Shown piece by piece: positions 7,389-16,689 of a stretch of DNA of 38,553 nt (the stretch's first letter is position 1; each line of letters starts with the position of its first letter). The stretch is taken from positions 1 to 38,553 of the forward strand of contig JAFGPL010000071.1 of the NCBI GenBank assembly GCA_016936215.1. Reading direction: 5' to 3'. The notes beneath the pieces were generated by a model that had not been told where the DNA came from, made no database searches, and saw nothing but the letters and a program-made list of their open reading frames with translations. The stretch is from Bacteroidales bacterium. GTDB taxonomy: Bacteria > Bacteroidota > Bacteroidia > Bacteroidales > UBA10428. The position numbers and the translations under genes were made by a program.

Positions 7389-8078
7389 ATGAATGATATA
7401 AAACCAATAGCCATTCCGGGCATTCATGAAAGTTTTTATAAAATCTTCAAAGATTTGGCCGGGAAATATAATAAACCCAAAATACTCGAGGTTGGTGCAG
7501 GTCACGGCGCTTTTACAAGAAAGCTCTATAATGACGGCTATGATGTATCAGCCAATGATTTCTTTCCTGAGAATTTTTATTTTGATAAAGTATCATGCCT
7601 TCAGGTTGACATAACCAAAGATTTACCATACGATACGGAGTTGTTCGATATGGTTATTGCCATTGAAGTGATGGAACATATACACGATCATTCTGTTTTT
7701 TTCAGGGAGTGTAACCGCATCCTTAAACCAGGCGGTATGCTGATCATTTCCACACCGAATATTCTTTCGTTAAAATCACGCGTAAGATATCTTTTTTCCG
7801 GATTTTATTATTCATTCGGGCCTCTTGACCATGCCAGAAACGATGGTTTGCAGCATTTGTCGGGCAAAACAGTTGACCAGTTCGAGAATCTATCTGTGCG
7901 CAGCAATTTTTCATCAATGAAAGTGTTTATTGACAAACGGCAGAACACCTCTGTTATTTATTCTTTTCTTATTCCCCTTTTATGGTTGTATTGTAAATTG
8001 AAAAAGATAAATTATCGCATCCATAACAATTGGGACCTGCTTACTGGCAGGATACTTATCATTGCTTTTAACAAATAA
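7389..8078 (+). CDS. Class I SAM-dependent methyltransferase
   Basis: This 229-residue protein has motif I ILEVGAGHG at residues 32-40, an acidic end of beta-2, FDMVIAIEVMEHIHD for the post-I/motif II region and ILKPGGMLIISTPN for motif III. This order is typical of Methyltransf_11/23 enzymes acting on small molecules, quinones or sugars. A hydrophobic segment near the C-terminus (VIYSFLIPLLWLYCKLKK) could associate with the membrane. It starts 15 bases after the RraA-like gene, so the three genes from 5984 form a likely operon. A role in lipid or glycan methylation is possible but not shown. Confidence 0.85.
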   Translation: MNDIKPIAIPGIHESFYKIFKDLAGKYNKPKILEVGAGHGAFTRKLYNDGYDVSANDFFPENFYFDKVSCLQVDITKDLPYDTELFDMVIAIEVMEHIHDHSVFFRECNRILKPGGMLIISTPNILSLKSRVRYLFSGFYYSFGPLDHARNDGLQHLSGKTVDQFENLSVRSNFSSMKVFIDKRQNTSVIYSFLIPLLWLYCKLKKINYRIHNNWDLLTGRILIIAFNK

Positions 8079-8123
8079 CATGTCCCTTTGGGCTGGTGAC
8101 CTTTGCCCATTCATACCGAAGTA

Positions 8124-8906
8124 TTATATGATTCTTCTTATGCCATAAAGGAAGTGCGTATAGTCATTAATTTCAGCGTTAAAAATCCCTTTAGCATCGA
8201 GTTTATTAATTTTAACATTTCCCGAGGCATGGATAATCCGGCCTTTTTCGACAATTATCCCTACATGTGAGACTTTTTCTGTTTGATCTGTGAAAAAAGC
8301 AAGGTCACCCGGCAAAGCATCTTCAGGGGTTACAACAGGAGTTCCCTCAGCTTCCTGCTGACAGGCATCGCGGGGTAATGATATATGGTTAATTCTGTAT
8401 ACTACCTGCGTAAAGCCAGAACAGTCTATTCCAAACAACGAACGCCCGCCCCAGAGGTAAGGTGAATTAAGGAAACATAGTGCAGTTCTTATAATTGTTT
8501 CGCGTGTGGCTTTGAATGCACCGGTTTCAGGCCGCTGGTTAATAACGAGGTTTCTGTCTTCAATGATCATCATGCGTTTGGCAGGATCAAAAAACGGAAG
8601 CGTACTGCCGGGAAGTACCTGCATTACAGTGCCATCTTCAAGTGTTATTCCTATCGGCTTAATGTCGAGGGTCCATGCAGGTATTCCGGAAAGCTTGTTC
8701 AGAGTGTTCTCCGGCAGCCTGGTGGCTGTGGATTTGTCTATCCATCCTGAATAATGATCGTGGAGACTTTCGATTTTAAGCCACCCGCTTTTATCTTCAA
8801 GGACCCTGTAAACCTCACCAAACAATAACTGGTTTGTCATCTCGCTGCGGTGGGCATCAGCATTTCTAACAGCAACAGAGGTCTGAAGGCATATTCCGTA
8901 TTTCAT
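8124..8906 (-). CDS. C40 (NlpC/P60) cell-wall peptidase with bacterial SH3 region
   Basis: This encodes 260 residues. About 1-65 is an SH3-like region (VAVRNADAHRSEMTNQLLFGE, then GWLKIE and YSGWI), followed by a linker that probably holds a second SH3-like segment. From about 135 the NlpC/P60 domain is complete: catalytic C162 in GIDCSGF, H214 in VSHVGI and H226 in IIHASG. Relatives of this layout (YkfC-like) cleave murein peptides between D-Glu and L-Lys or diaminopimelate. I see no signal peptide, so it may act on recycled peptides in the cytoplasm, as YkfC is thought to do. Start ATG at 8906; convergent with the gene at 7389. Confidence 0.9.
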   Translation of the reverse strand: MKYGICLQTSVAVRNADAHRSEMTNQLLFGEVYRVLEDKSGWLKIESLHDHYSGWIDKSTATRLPENTLNKLSGIPAWTLDIKPIGITLEDGTVMQVLPGSTLPFFDPAKRMMIIEDRNLVINQRPETGAFKATRETIIRTALCFLNSPYLWGGRSLFGIDCSGFTQVVYRINHISLPRDACQQEAEGTPVVTPEDALPGDLAFFTDQTEKVSHVGIIVEKGRIIHASGNVKINKLDAKGIFNAEINDYTHFLYGIRRII

Positions 8907-9020
8907 ATATTTGTTTTCAGGGTTTGAACCATGACATGCTAAAATTGTTAATATTGAAATACTTATCTCGTTATTCAGGCAAAGGGAATTATTGAAATTT
9001 TAATTTTGCCGATTAAGTAT

Positions 9021-9028
9021 TACATTTG
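9021..9028 (+). promoter_or_regulatory. Candidate -7 element (TACATTTG) for pgpH
   Basis: This is a full TAnnTTTG match 33 bases before the pgpH ATG. A second match (TAATTTTG) is at 9001-9008. Neither has an obvious -33 TTTG at standard spacing. Confidence 0.35.
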
Positions 9029-9060
9029 AATATAAAATTAAGAAATATCTTCTTTCGATA

Positions 9061-11205
9061 ATGAGAAAAATCATCAGGTTCATAAGGTCAAATTTTAAGC
9101 TGATTACGGTTATTTTTTATTTTGCACTTTCTGCACTTATCATTGCCTATCTTTTTCCAAAGGAGGGTAAGTTCAGGTACGAATTTCAGAAAAGCCGTCC
9201 CTGGATGCACGAAGACCTGCAGGCTCCTTTTGATTTCCCGATTTTAAAATCAATGCAAGAACTGGCCCGCGAGCGTGATTCTGTATTAAAAGATTTTAAA
9301 CCCTATTTCGATTATGATACCGGTGTATATTACACGCAGGTCAGCAGGTTCAGGGAGATATTCAAATCAGAATGGATGAAATACTCTGTTAAAGAATTTA
9401 AAATTCTGTATGAAAAAACTTACGAATCTCATAACCGTTATGAACCCTTTAGAAGGCTCGGGTCAGTTTATGAAGATTATATAGCAAACCTTCTTTTGCA
9501 GGTATATCAGAAGGGGATCATCAACCTTACCGGGAACGAAAATTTTCAGCCATCAAAGATCAGTTCGGTAATGGTGGTAAAGAACAACATCGCTGAACGC
9601 GCTGATAAAGAATCGCTTTTTACCCCGAAGAAAGCATATGAATATTTAAGACAAAGAATTGACGAAAAACTCGGTTCGGAAAGAAATGCTTACGCCAACC
9701 GATATAAAGAATTTTTTGAAACGCTTGATATCAATGATTTTTTGAAAATTAATGTGAGTTATAATGCGGAAAAATCATATACAGTGCAGCAAAGCCTGCT
9801 CGAAGGAATTTCTTTGTACAGGGATAAAATACAGCGGGGACAGCGGATTATTTCAAGGGGCGATCTTGTAACAACCGAAAAATTCCAGATACTCGAGTCG
9901 TTAAAATCTGAATACGAGAGCCAGCTCGGGACCATTTCTTCGCATCTGGTTAAGGCGGGTAAGTTTATTATTGTTTTTGCCGCGATGTTTGTTATTTTTC
10001 TGTTTCTTTATAACCTGAGAAAAGAAATACTGAACGACAGCCTCAAAACTTCTTTTATCCTGATGCTTGAAATAGTAATTGTTTTTGTGGCGAGTACCGT
10101 TATAAAATCGGGCATTGCCAGTTTCTATATCATCCCTTTCACCATTTTGCCAATTATTATCAGAACTTTTTATGACGAGCGTCTTGCCTTATTTATCCAT
10201 TTTATTACCACGCTGCTGATAGGTTTTTTTGCCCCCAACAGTTTCGAATTTGTTTTTATTACATTTATCGCGGGAATTATTGCAGTATTTACCCTCACCA
10301 ATTTCAGCCGCCGTTCACGAATCGTTTATTCTGCCATCCTGGTGTTTATCAGTTATTCGTTCGTATACTTTGGTATTTCTATTATACAGGAAGGAAATGT
10401 TAAAGAGATAGATTACCAGAATTTTGCATGGTTCGGGGTAAACAGTCTGCTTATTCTTTTAAGTTTCCCGCTGATATTCGTGTTTGAAAAGCTTTTTGGT
10501 TTTCTTTCTGATGCAACCTTAATGGAACTGGCCGATACAAATCAGCCTCTACTTAGGGAACTGGCAGAAAAAGCACCCGGTACTTTTCAGCATTCACTGC
10601 AGGTGGCCAACCTTGCCGAAGACGCAATTTTTCATATCGGTGGGAATGCGCTTCTTATCCGTACAGGGGCCTTGTACCACGACATCGGTAAAATTGAAAA
10701 TCCTATTTATTTTATTGAAAACCAGGCTTCGGGAATTAATCCACACCAAAAACTTTCTTTTGAAGAAAGTGCAAAGATCATTATCAGCCATGTTGAAAAA
10801 GGGGTAGAAATTGCAAAAAAATATAACCTGCCACAGCCGATCATAGATTTTATTAAAACACATCACGGAACTTCAACTGTGCAGTATTTTTATAAGTCAT
10901 ACCTGAACAAATATCCTGGTGAAGAGGTGGATATGAAAAACTTTTCGTATGCCGGGCCTAAACCTTTTTCAAAAGAAACAGCAGTGCTGATGATGGCCGA
11001 TTCGGTCGAAGCTGCCTCAAGAAGCCTGAAAGAAACAAATGACCAGACGCTTGAAAAACTTGTTGATAGTATAATTGATTCTCAGTTGCTTGAAGGCCAG
11101 TTTAATAATGCCGATATTACCTTTAAAGACATTACCATTATTAAAGAGGTATTTAAGAAAAGGCTTAAAAATATATACCACATCCGAATTTCTTATCCTG
11201 CCTGA
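9061..11205 (+). CDS. pgpH: 7TM-HD domain cyclic-di-AMP phosphodiesterase
   Basis: This encodes 714 residues with the PgpH plan. There is a first membrane helix (about 16-32), a large extracytoplasmic region (about 35-295) of the 7TMR-HDED type, a block of seven or so membrane helices (about 300-470) and a C-terminal cytoplasmic HD domain. Metal ligands are visible: H511 in FQHSLQVANLAED, H540-D541 in LYHDIGKIENP, H601/H602 in THHGT and D647 in ADSVEA. PgpH of Listeria hydrolyses c-di-AMP to pApA, and the same activity is expected here, affecting osmotic and wall homeostasis. ATG at 9061 is the start. It converges on lolA with 15 bases between them. Confidence 0.93.
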   Translation: MRKIIRFIRSNFKLITVIFYFALSALIIAYLFPKEGKFRYEFQKSRPWMHEDLQAPFDFPILKSMQELARERDSVLKDFKPYFDYDTGVYYTQVSRFREIFKSEWMKYSVKEFKILYEKTYESHNRYEPFRRLGSVYEDYIANLLLQVYQKGIINLTGNENFQPSKISSVMVVKNNIAERADKESLFTPKKAYEYLRQRIDEKLGSERNAYANRYKEFFETLDINDFLKINVSYNAEKSYTVQQSLLEGISLYRDKIQRGQRIISRGDLVTTEKFQILESLKSEYESQLGTISSHLVKAGKFIIVFAAMFVIFLFLYNLRKEILNDSLKTSFILMLEIVIVFVASTVIKSGIASFYIIPFTILPIIIRTFYDERLALFIHFITTLLIGFFAPNSFEFVFITFIAGIIAVFTLTNFSRRSRIVYSAILVFISYSFVYFGISIIQEGNVKEIDYQNFAWFGVNSLLILLSFPLIFVFEKLFGFLSDATLMELADTNQPLLRELAEKAPGTFQHSLQVANLAEDAIFHIGGNALLIRTGALYHDIGKIENPIYFIENQASGINPHQKLSFEESAKIIISHVEKGVEIAKKYNLPQPIIDFIKTHHGTSTVQYFYKSYLNKYPGEEVDMKNFSYAGPKPFSKETAVLMMADSVEAASRSLKETNDQTLEKLVDSIIDSQLLEGQFNNADITFKDITIIKEVFKKRLKNIYHIRISYPA

Positions 11206-11220
11206 TAGGTTTAATACTAT

Positions 11221-11871
11221 TTAAAAACGCATATCAATCAACTCAAACTTCTTGTATTTTTCAGGGTTGAAAAAAAACATATCGTCGTTGATCGCTTTGT
11301 CTAAAATATAGTTTGTAAGTTCAACGGTATAATCAATGCCGTCTTTGCCAACCGATTTAACTGAATGAAGCAGCAGGTCTTTCTCACTTATCAGCACTTT
11401 AATACGGCTGTATGGCTGGTCAAGGTTATTCGGAAAAAGGTCAATTTCATGCATTGAAATGCCGCCTTGTGTAACCTGCTGTACATAACGGTATTTAAAA
11501 TCCCGGTTATACCAGGTAAAAATTTTTGCCGGGTTGCTGATAAAATCATCATCTTCCATATCGGGTTCGGTAATAATAACTTCTTTGATATCAAGGGCAA
11601 TGCTCCACATTGTTTTACCGTCAAATATTACAAGGTTATTGCCTGTTTCCAGCCTGTATTTACCACCTTTCATCATAATTGCCCCTTCACTTTCCGAACT
11701 GGTTTTTTCTTTACGATCGTCTATGGCGAGGTTGAAATTAACCTGGATGGTGGTATATACCCTGGTTTTTTCAGATACTTTGTCGAGTATCTTTTTGGCT
11801 TCCGGGTCCTGCTGCAGGTATGCACTAAGAAAAGTGAAACTGAGCATAACCGATAAAAGAATTCTTGTCAT
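11221..11871 (-). CDS. lolA: LolA-like outer-membrane lipoprotein carrier
   Basis: This encodes 216 residues with a signal peptide of about 18 residues (MTRILLSVMLSFTFLSAYL). The mature part follows LolA. The helix AKKILDKVSEKTRVYTTIQVNFNL leads into a curved beta-sheet with GAIMMKGGKYRLET, VIFDGKTMWSI, a loop with KIFTWYNRDFKYRY and LISEKDLLLHSV. LolA ferries lipoproteins through the periplasm from LolCDE to the outer membrane, consistent with the many lipoproteins here. It starts 10 bases after the ftsK stop and is probably co-transcribed with it, an arrangement also seen in other bacteria. Confidence 0.88.
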   Translation of the reverse strand: MTRILLSVMLSFTFLSAYLQQDPEAKKILDKVSEKTRVYTTIQVNFNLAIDDRKEKTSSESEGAIMMKGGKYRLETGNNLVIFDGKTMWSIALDIKEVIITEPDMEDDDFISNPAKIFTWYNRDFKYRYVQQVTQGGISMHEIDLFPNNLDQPYSRIKVLISEKDLLLHSVKSVGKDGIDYTVELTNYILDKAINDDMFFFNPEKYKKFELIDMRF

Positions 11872-11881
11872 TTTTTTCTAA

Positions 11882-14260
11882 TTAGTTATTTAACGACTGC
11901 AAATAGTGTTCCAAAGAAGTAATTTCGGGATATAATACCTGCCTTGGCTTACTGCCATCGGGCGGGCCGACAATTCCTGCTGCTTCGAGCTGGTCCATGA
12001 TTTTGCCGGCACGGTTATAACCGATAGAAAATTTGCGTTGCAGGAGCGATGTGGAACCACTCTGATGGGTAACCACAAGCCTTGCAGCATCATCAAACAT
12101 GGGGTCTCTCTTCGAAAGGTCCACATCAAGTGCATCCGGGTCACCTTCGGCGGTGTATTCGGGCAGGTAAAAAGGTGTGATAAATCCCCTTTGAATATTG
12201 ATATATTCTGTGATCTTCTCAATTTCAGGAATGTCAATAAATGCACACTGCAACCTTATCATATCGCTACCCGGTGCAAGCAGCATATCGCCCCTTCCGA
12301 CCAACTGGTTTGCCCCGGGGCTGTCGAGAATGGTCCTTGAGTCAATCATTGAGGTTACCCTGAAGGCGATACGTGCAGGAAAGTTCGCTTTGATAGAACC
12401 GGTAATGATATTTGTTGTTGGCCTTTGAGTGGCAATCACCAGGTGTATCCCGATAGCCCTTGCTACCTGTGCCAGTCGTGCCAGCGGAGTCTCAACCTCT
12501 CTTCCGGCTGTCATTATTAAGTCGGCAAACTCGTCAATAATTACAACGATGTAAGGCAGGTACCGGTGTCCCTTTTCAGGGTTCAGCCTTCTCTTAATAA
12601 ATTTGTGGTTGTACTCTTTGATGTTTCGCACCTGTGCCGATTTGAGCAGCATGTAACGCTGGTCCATCTCAATGGTAAGTGAATTGAGCGTATAGATAAC
12701 CTTTTGCGTATCGGTAATAATGGGTTCTTCGGCATCGGGAATTTTGGCCAGGAAATGTTTCTCGAGTTTCGAATAAAGTGTAAGTTCCACTTTTTTAGGG
12801 TCTACGAGTACAAACTTCAGTTCTGACGGGTGTTTTTTATAAAGGAGCGAGGTTATGATGGCATTCAGCCCAACTGATTTTCCCTGTCCGGTAGCGCCGG
12901 CAATCAAAAGATGGGGCATTTTCGCGAGGTCGAAAACATAGGTTTCGTTCGATATGGTTTTCCCGATTGCAATCGCGAGTTCGTACTCCGATTCCTGGAA
13001 TTTCCGTGAACTCAGGATAGAACGCATTGATACAATTTCCGGTTTCTGGTTAGGGACTTCAATACCAATAGTACCCTTGCCGGGTATGGGCGCAATTATC
13101 CTTATGCCTAAGGCTGCAAGGCTTAGGGCAATGTCGTCTTCGAGGTTTTTTATCCGTGCAATCCTTACACCGGGAGCAGGCACTATTTCATATAAGGTTA
13201 CCGTAGGGCCAATGGTGGCTTTAATTTTATCAATCTGAATTTTATAATGGGCCAGGGTTTCAACAATCTTGTTTTTGTTGCTGATTAACTCCTCATTGGT
13301 GACTGAGGAGTTACCTTCATCATGTTTTTCCAGCAGGTCAATAGTAGGTAGCCTGTAAGACGATAATTCAAGGGTAGGGTCGTAATCCTCGAGCACAGTG
13401 TTTTCTGAGCCGATTTCGGCATCATTATCTGTAAAAGGCATTGTTTCCAGTTCAATTTCCTCTTCTTCCGGGGAATCCTGGAGTTCTGTTACCAGGTCAC
13501 CCAAAGGATTTTTGATATCCAGTTCAGGCTGGGGAAATTCGGTTTCAAAAACCAGGTCGTCATCGGGTCCGCTTAGTAACGTATTTTTTTCTTCCGCAGG
13601 TATTTCCGGTTCATCCGAAACATTATCATGAACGGGGGTCTGGTATTTTAGCCTGAATATTTTTGCAGCTTGTTGTTTTATCCATTCAAGTGCATGATGA
13701 TTGGTAAATATAACAATGGCAAAAAGGGTTATTAAAAGAAAAAAAGCTGTTCCTGCCTTGCCCATGAAGGCATTCAGCCATTGTGCCACATACAGGCCAT
13801 GTCTTCCACCGGGCCCGCTGCCCAGGATGTTGTGAAATCCGCCAAAAATATATCCGAGCAATATAGAGAGGTAGATCGAAACAACCAGGGTGGTAATGGT
13901 TTTTCTGAACAATTTTTCGATTTTTACATTCAATAACCTGAACCCCAAGAACATAAAGATAAAAGGGATGCTAAACGATGCGAGGCCAAAGCCGCGGTTG
14001 ATAAGAAAATCAGCAAGCCAGGCACCTGCTTTGCCCGACCAGTTTTCTACCCTGATTTCAGGGGATGAGAAAACACGGTCGTTGAGAAAACTCTGGTCTG
14101 TTTTCCAAGTAAATAGATAAGATACCATACCAATAGTGAGGTACAGGGCAAACACCGATATCAGGATGCCGAGAAGAATTTTAAACCTTCTGTCTTTCAT
14201 CAACGGGTTTGCCTTTTTAGATTTATCGGTTTTTTTCCTGTTTTTGCCGTTTTTAGCCAT
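11882..14260 (-). CDS. ftsK: FtsK/SpoIIIE DNA translocase
   Basis: This encodes 792 residues. An N-terminal membrane anchor of about four helices (27-48, 95-112, 122-140, 168-187) is followed by an acidic linker (about 210-300). The alpha/beta motor follows, with Walker A AGATGQGKS at 454-462 and Walker B YIVVIIDEFADLI near 575-587. The C-terminal gamma winged helix (about 725-790, with GYNRAGKIMDQLEAAGIVGP) recognises polar DNA motifs. It pumps chromosome ends through the septum and activates XerCD at dif. The linker is short, as usual in Bacteroidota. ATG at 14260; a -7 match lies at 14279-14286. lolA follows 10 bases downstream. Confidence 0.97.
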   Translation of the reverse strand: MAKNGKNRKKTDKSKKANPLMKDRRFKILLGILISVFALYLTIGMVSYLFTWKTDQSFLNDRVFSSPEIRVENWSGKAGAWLADFLINRGFGLASFSIPFIFMFLGFRLLNVKIEKLFRKTITTLVVSIYLSILLGYIFGGFHNILGSGPGGRHGLYVAQWLNAFMGKAGTAFFLLITLFAIVIFTNHHALEWIKQQAAKIFRLKYQTPVHDNVSDEPEIPAEEKNTLLSGPDDDLVFETEFPQPELDIKNPLGDLVTELQDSPEEEEIELETMPFTDNDAEIGSENTVLEDYDPTLELSSYRLPTIDLLEKHDEGNSSVTNEELISNKNKIVETLAHYKIQIDKIKATIGPTVTLYEIVPAPGVRIARIKNLEDDIALSLAALGIRIIAPIPGKGTIGIEVPNQKPEIVSMRSILSSRKFQESEYELAIAIGKTISNETYVFDLAKMPHLLIAGATGQGKSVGLNAIITSLLYKKHPSELKFVLVDPKKVELTLYSKLEKHFLAKIPDAEEPIITDTQKVIYTLNSLTIEMDQRYMLLKSAQVRNIKEYNHKFIKRRLNPEKGHRYLPYIVVIIDEFADLIMTAGREVETPLARLAQVARAIGIHLVIATQRPTTNIITGSIKANFPARIAFRVTSMIDSRTILDSPGANQLVGRGDMLLAPGSDMIRLQCAFIDIPEIEKITEYINIQRGFITPFYLPEYTAEGDPDALDVDLSKRDPMFDDAARLVVTHQSGSTSLLQRKFSIGYNRAGKIMDQLEAAGIVGPPDGSKPRQVLYPEITSLEHYLQSLNN

Positions 14261-14278
14261 TAATTATAAAAATTTGCC

Positions 14279-14286
14279 CAAAATTA
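14279..14286 (-). promoter_or_regulatory. Candidate -7 element (TAATTTTG) for ftsK-lolA
   Basis: On the minus strand TAATTTTG matches TAnnTTTG in full, 18 bases before the ftsK ATG. This would leave a leader of only about 10 bases. No standard -33 TTTG is visible. Confidence 0.35.
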
Positions 14287-14468
14287 AACAAGAGTTTTAG
14301 TTTAAACTTAAAAAATCCTTATTTATTATGAACATTAAGATAGCATTGCCGGGTCAGCAATTCATCATTTCCCTGAAGTCAAACGATATAAATATTTAAA
14401 GTAGGGGGAAAGAATTCTGTTTTTTCAAATGCCTGCTTTGTTTCGCAATGCATTTTTTACTTACAAGC

Positions 14469-15149
14469 CTATTCCATTAACTTGCTTATGATGTGGGCCA
14501 TCTGCTCGCGGGTAACTTCGTTGCTATTCTTTGGAAAAGCTGGTTCTTCCATGGTGTTTTTCACGGTGTTTTCAAAGCTTTCGGCGGTAAACCTCATTTT
14601 TAGTCCTGATAGCGATAACTGGAACTCCATCAGCACTCCGTCTATTTTTTTGTAGGGATTCGTTATGTTCGGGTCGGAGAGATTGATATCATAGGTATAA
14701 TAAACATCGAATTTCTCCTTGTTATCATTCAGTGTTACAATTGCTTTGTGACATTTTAACCCTGCAATGGTTTTTGTTTCCCCGGTATATTTAATGTCCA
14801 TATCTTCCATGCTTTCAAAGCAGCACATCTCGTCGCCCCGCTTACCGAGGTATATATAGTTTTTATTAAGTATCTCGAGCAGGGTAGAGCACCTTTTATG
14901 TTTAAAATGCGTGATGTTGTTTAACCTGAATATCCCCATGAACCCTTCGATAACATTGGTTGAGTATTCCTGGTTGAATTCCAGTTTCATCTTTTTTGGG
15001 AGCATGTTGGGGGAAATGGAAACAAGATTGTTTTCAAGATAGGTGATTTTATAATCAATCCTGCCGCTATGAAAAATTCCTTCGTTTTTGTGCTTTGCGC
15101 AACCTGTTATCAATAAAACCAAAGCAAAAAGAATACTGCTTATCCTCAT
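14469..15149 (-). CDS. Lipoprotein resembling the GLPGLI/DUF4412 type
   Basis: This encodes 226 residues. The signal segment ends in L-L-I-T-G-C (C17), a good lipobox. The mature part begins with a strand pair (GRIDYKITYLENN), has a middle section with a C-C pair (EMCCFESM), and then ETKTIAGLKCHKAIVTL followed by FDVYYTYDI. This G-x-x-C-x-K-A element is reminiscent of GLPGLI and DUF4412 proteins, which are common and uncharacterised in Bacteroidota. It is probably a periplasm-facing lipoprotein that sorts through Lol. It stands alone on the minus strand, with 208 non-coding bases between it and ftsK. Confidence 0.6.
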   Translation of the reverse strand: MRISSILFALVLLITGCAKHKNEGIFHSGRIDYKITYLENNLVSISPNMLPKKMKLEFNQEYSTNVIEGFMGIFRLNNITHFKHKRCSTLLEILNKNYIYLGKRGDEMCCFESMEDMDIKYTGETKTIAGLKCHKAIVTLNDNKEKFDVYYTYDINLSDPNITNPYKKIDGVLMEFQLSLSGLKMRFTAESFENTVKNTMEEPAFPKNSNEVTREQMAHIISKLME

Positions 15150-15363
15150 TTATTTCCCCCACTGATTATGCCGCAAGATATGCCTAAATTTCCAATCCAG
15201 TAAATATTTCATTGTCAATTTGACCAAGCGATCGTATTATCAAATTAATACTTTTATTCTTTACATCAATGATATGCAGGCAGAATTTTTGCTTTTTTTA
15301 ATGTTTCATATTTATGCAAAATTTTTGTGATAAAAATCATTGATATTATCCTTTATATATTAG

Positions 15364-15371
15364 TAATTTTG
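15364..15371 (+). promoter_or_regulatory. Candidate -7 element (TAATTTTG) for the OTC gene
   Basis: This is a full TAnnTTTG match 68 bases before the ATG at 15440, inside the 290-base divergent gap 15150-15439. The only TTTG upstream (15324-15327) is too far away to be a standard -33 element. The gap shows nothing else beyond A+T-rich sequence. Confidence 0.35.
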
Positions 15372-15439
15372 AAAAAACAGAGATGTATCCTAAATATTGT
15401 CAATTGATATATATTAAATGTTAATAAATATATATACAG

Positions 15440-16441
15440 ATGAATTTAAAGAACAGAAATTTTCTAAAGCTATTGGACTTCAGTCCGGTAGAGATTAAGT
15501 ATCTTCTTGATCTTTCATTTGAACTTAAAAAAGCAAAATATGCCGGTAATGAGAAACAATATCTCAAGGGCAGGAACATTGCCCTTATTTTCGAGAAATC
15601 GTCTACGCGTACCAGGTGTTCATTCGAAGTGGCTGCCTTCGACCAGGGGGCGAATGTAACATATCTGGGGCCATCAGGTTCCCAGATTGGCGGAAAGGAA
15701 TCAATGAAAGACACGGCAAGGGTGTTGGGCAGGCTTTATCATGCAATCGAATATCGCGGCTACGGACAGGAGATTGTAGAGGTGCTTGCAAAATACTCTG
15801 GTGTGCCGGTATGGAACGGGCTTACGGATGAGTTTCATCCAACCCAGGTGCTTGCTGACCTTATGACCATGATGGAGCACTCAGACAAACCCTTGAATAA
15901 AATAAAATTCTGTTACCTGGGCGATGCGCGCAATAACATGGGTAATTCGCTTATGGCAGGGTGCGCGAAGATGGGCATAGATTTTCGTGCCGCTGCACCG
16001 AAGCAATGCCAGCCTAAGCAGGAGCTTGTAAATGAATGCTTAAAAATTGCAAATGAAACAGGTGCAAAGATAACCTTAACGGAAAATATTGGTGAAGCAG
16101 TAAAAGACGTTGACTTTTTATATACTGATGTATGGGTCTCAATGGGAGAACCGGATTCTGTGTGGGAAGAAAGGATTAAACTCTTAAAACCTTATCAGGT
16201 TAACAGCAACGTACTGGCGATGACAGGAAATGCAAATGTAAAATTCCTGCATTGCCTGCCGGCATTCCATAATCGTGAAACCAAAGTGGGTGAAGCGATA
16301 TATCAGAAATTCGGGCTTGAAGCCATGGAGGTTACAGATGATGTTTTTGAATCACCTGCTTCAATCGTCTTTGATGAAGCAGAAAACAGGGTGCACACTA
16401 TAAAATCAGTTATGGTTGCCACTTTAGGCAATATTGACTGA
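15440..16441 (+). CDS. argF: Ornithine carbamoyltransferase
   Basis: This 333-residue enzyme forms citrulline from carbamoyl phosphate and ornithine, or runs in reverse in arginine catabolism. The carbamoyl-phosphate loop SSTRTR is at 54-59, FHPTQVLAD contains H133-Q136, the ornithine-specific DVWVSMG holds SMG at 234-236, and HCLP is at 271-274. All hallmark residues are present at normal length. The SMG loop and HCLP argue for ornithine itself rather than N-acetyl- or N-succinylornithine, which several Bacteroidota enzymes use. No other arginine gene is adjacent, so an anabolic role (argF) or a catabolic one (arcB) cannot be decided. A terminator follows at 16468. Confidence 0.93.
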   Translation: MNLKNRNFLKLLDFSPVEIKYLLDLSFELKKAKYAGNEKQYLKGRNIALIFEKSSTRTRCSFEVAAFDQGANVTYLGPSGSQIGGKESMKDTARVLGRLYHAIEYRGYGQEIVEVLAKYSGVPVWNGLTDEFHPTQVLADLMTMMEHSDKPLNKIKFCYLGDARNNMGNSLMAGCAKMGIDFRAAAPKQCQPKQELVNECLKIANETGAKITLTENIGEAVKDVDFLYTDVWVSMGEPDSVWEERIKLLKPYQVNSNVLAMTGNANVKFLHCLPAFHNRETKVGEAIYQKFGLEAMEVTDDVFESPASIVFDEAENRVHTIKSVMVATLGNID

Positions 16442-16467
16442 TTCACAATAAATTTTAGGAAAATATC

Positions 16468-16509
16468 CGGTTTTTGGTAGTTTGATAATGCCAAAAGCCG
16501 AATTTTTTA
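16468..16509 (+). terminator. Rho-independent terminator after the OTC gene
   Basis: The stem CGGTTTTTGG (16468-16477) pairs with CCAAAAGCCG (16491-16500) with one G-T pair and a 13-base loop. AATTTTTTAT follows. It starts 27 bases after the OTC stop codon. Confidence 0.75.
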
Positions 16510-16689
16510 TTCCGGATACTACCGGTAGTTTCAGACAAACAATCAGGATTATCAGCAGCATTGCCCTTTAATGATAATAGGTGTATTGCATTAGATTCAA
16601 ACCAATTATAAGTTATAATTTATATTCCTAAAGTTGGTTTTCAGAAAATAAATTATTAACTTGTATGTAAGTTTCCTAAATTACAAAAC

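Noticed and set aside
3762-8078. A secondary-metabolite cluster built from two methyltransferases, a nitroreductase and trxB
   Set aside because: The genes form two oppositely oriented units and there is no synthase, carrier protein or precursor gene; ordinary cellular roles are simpler.
11467-11856. A 129-codon plus-strand frame across lolA
   Set aside because: It is antisense to a clear LolA-like gene with a signal peptide; composition and lack of motifs point to a shadow frame.
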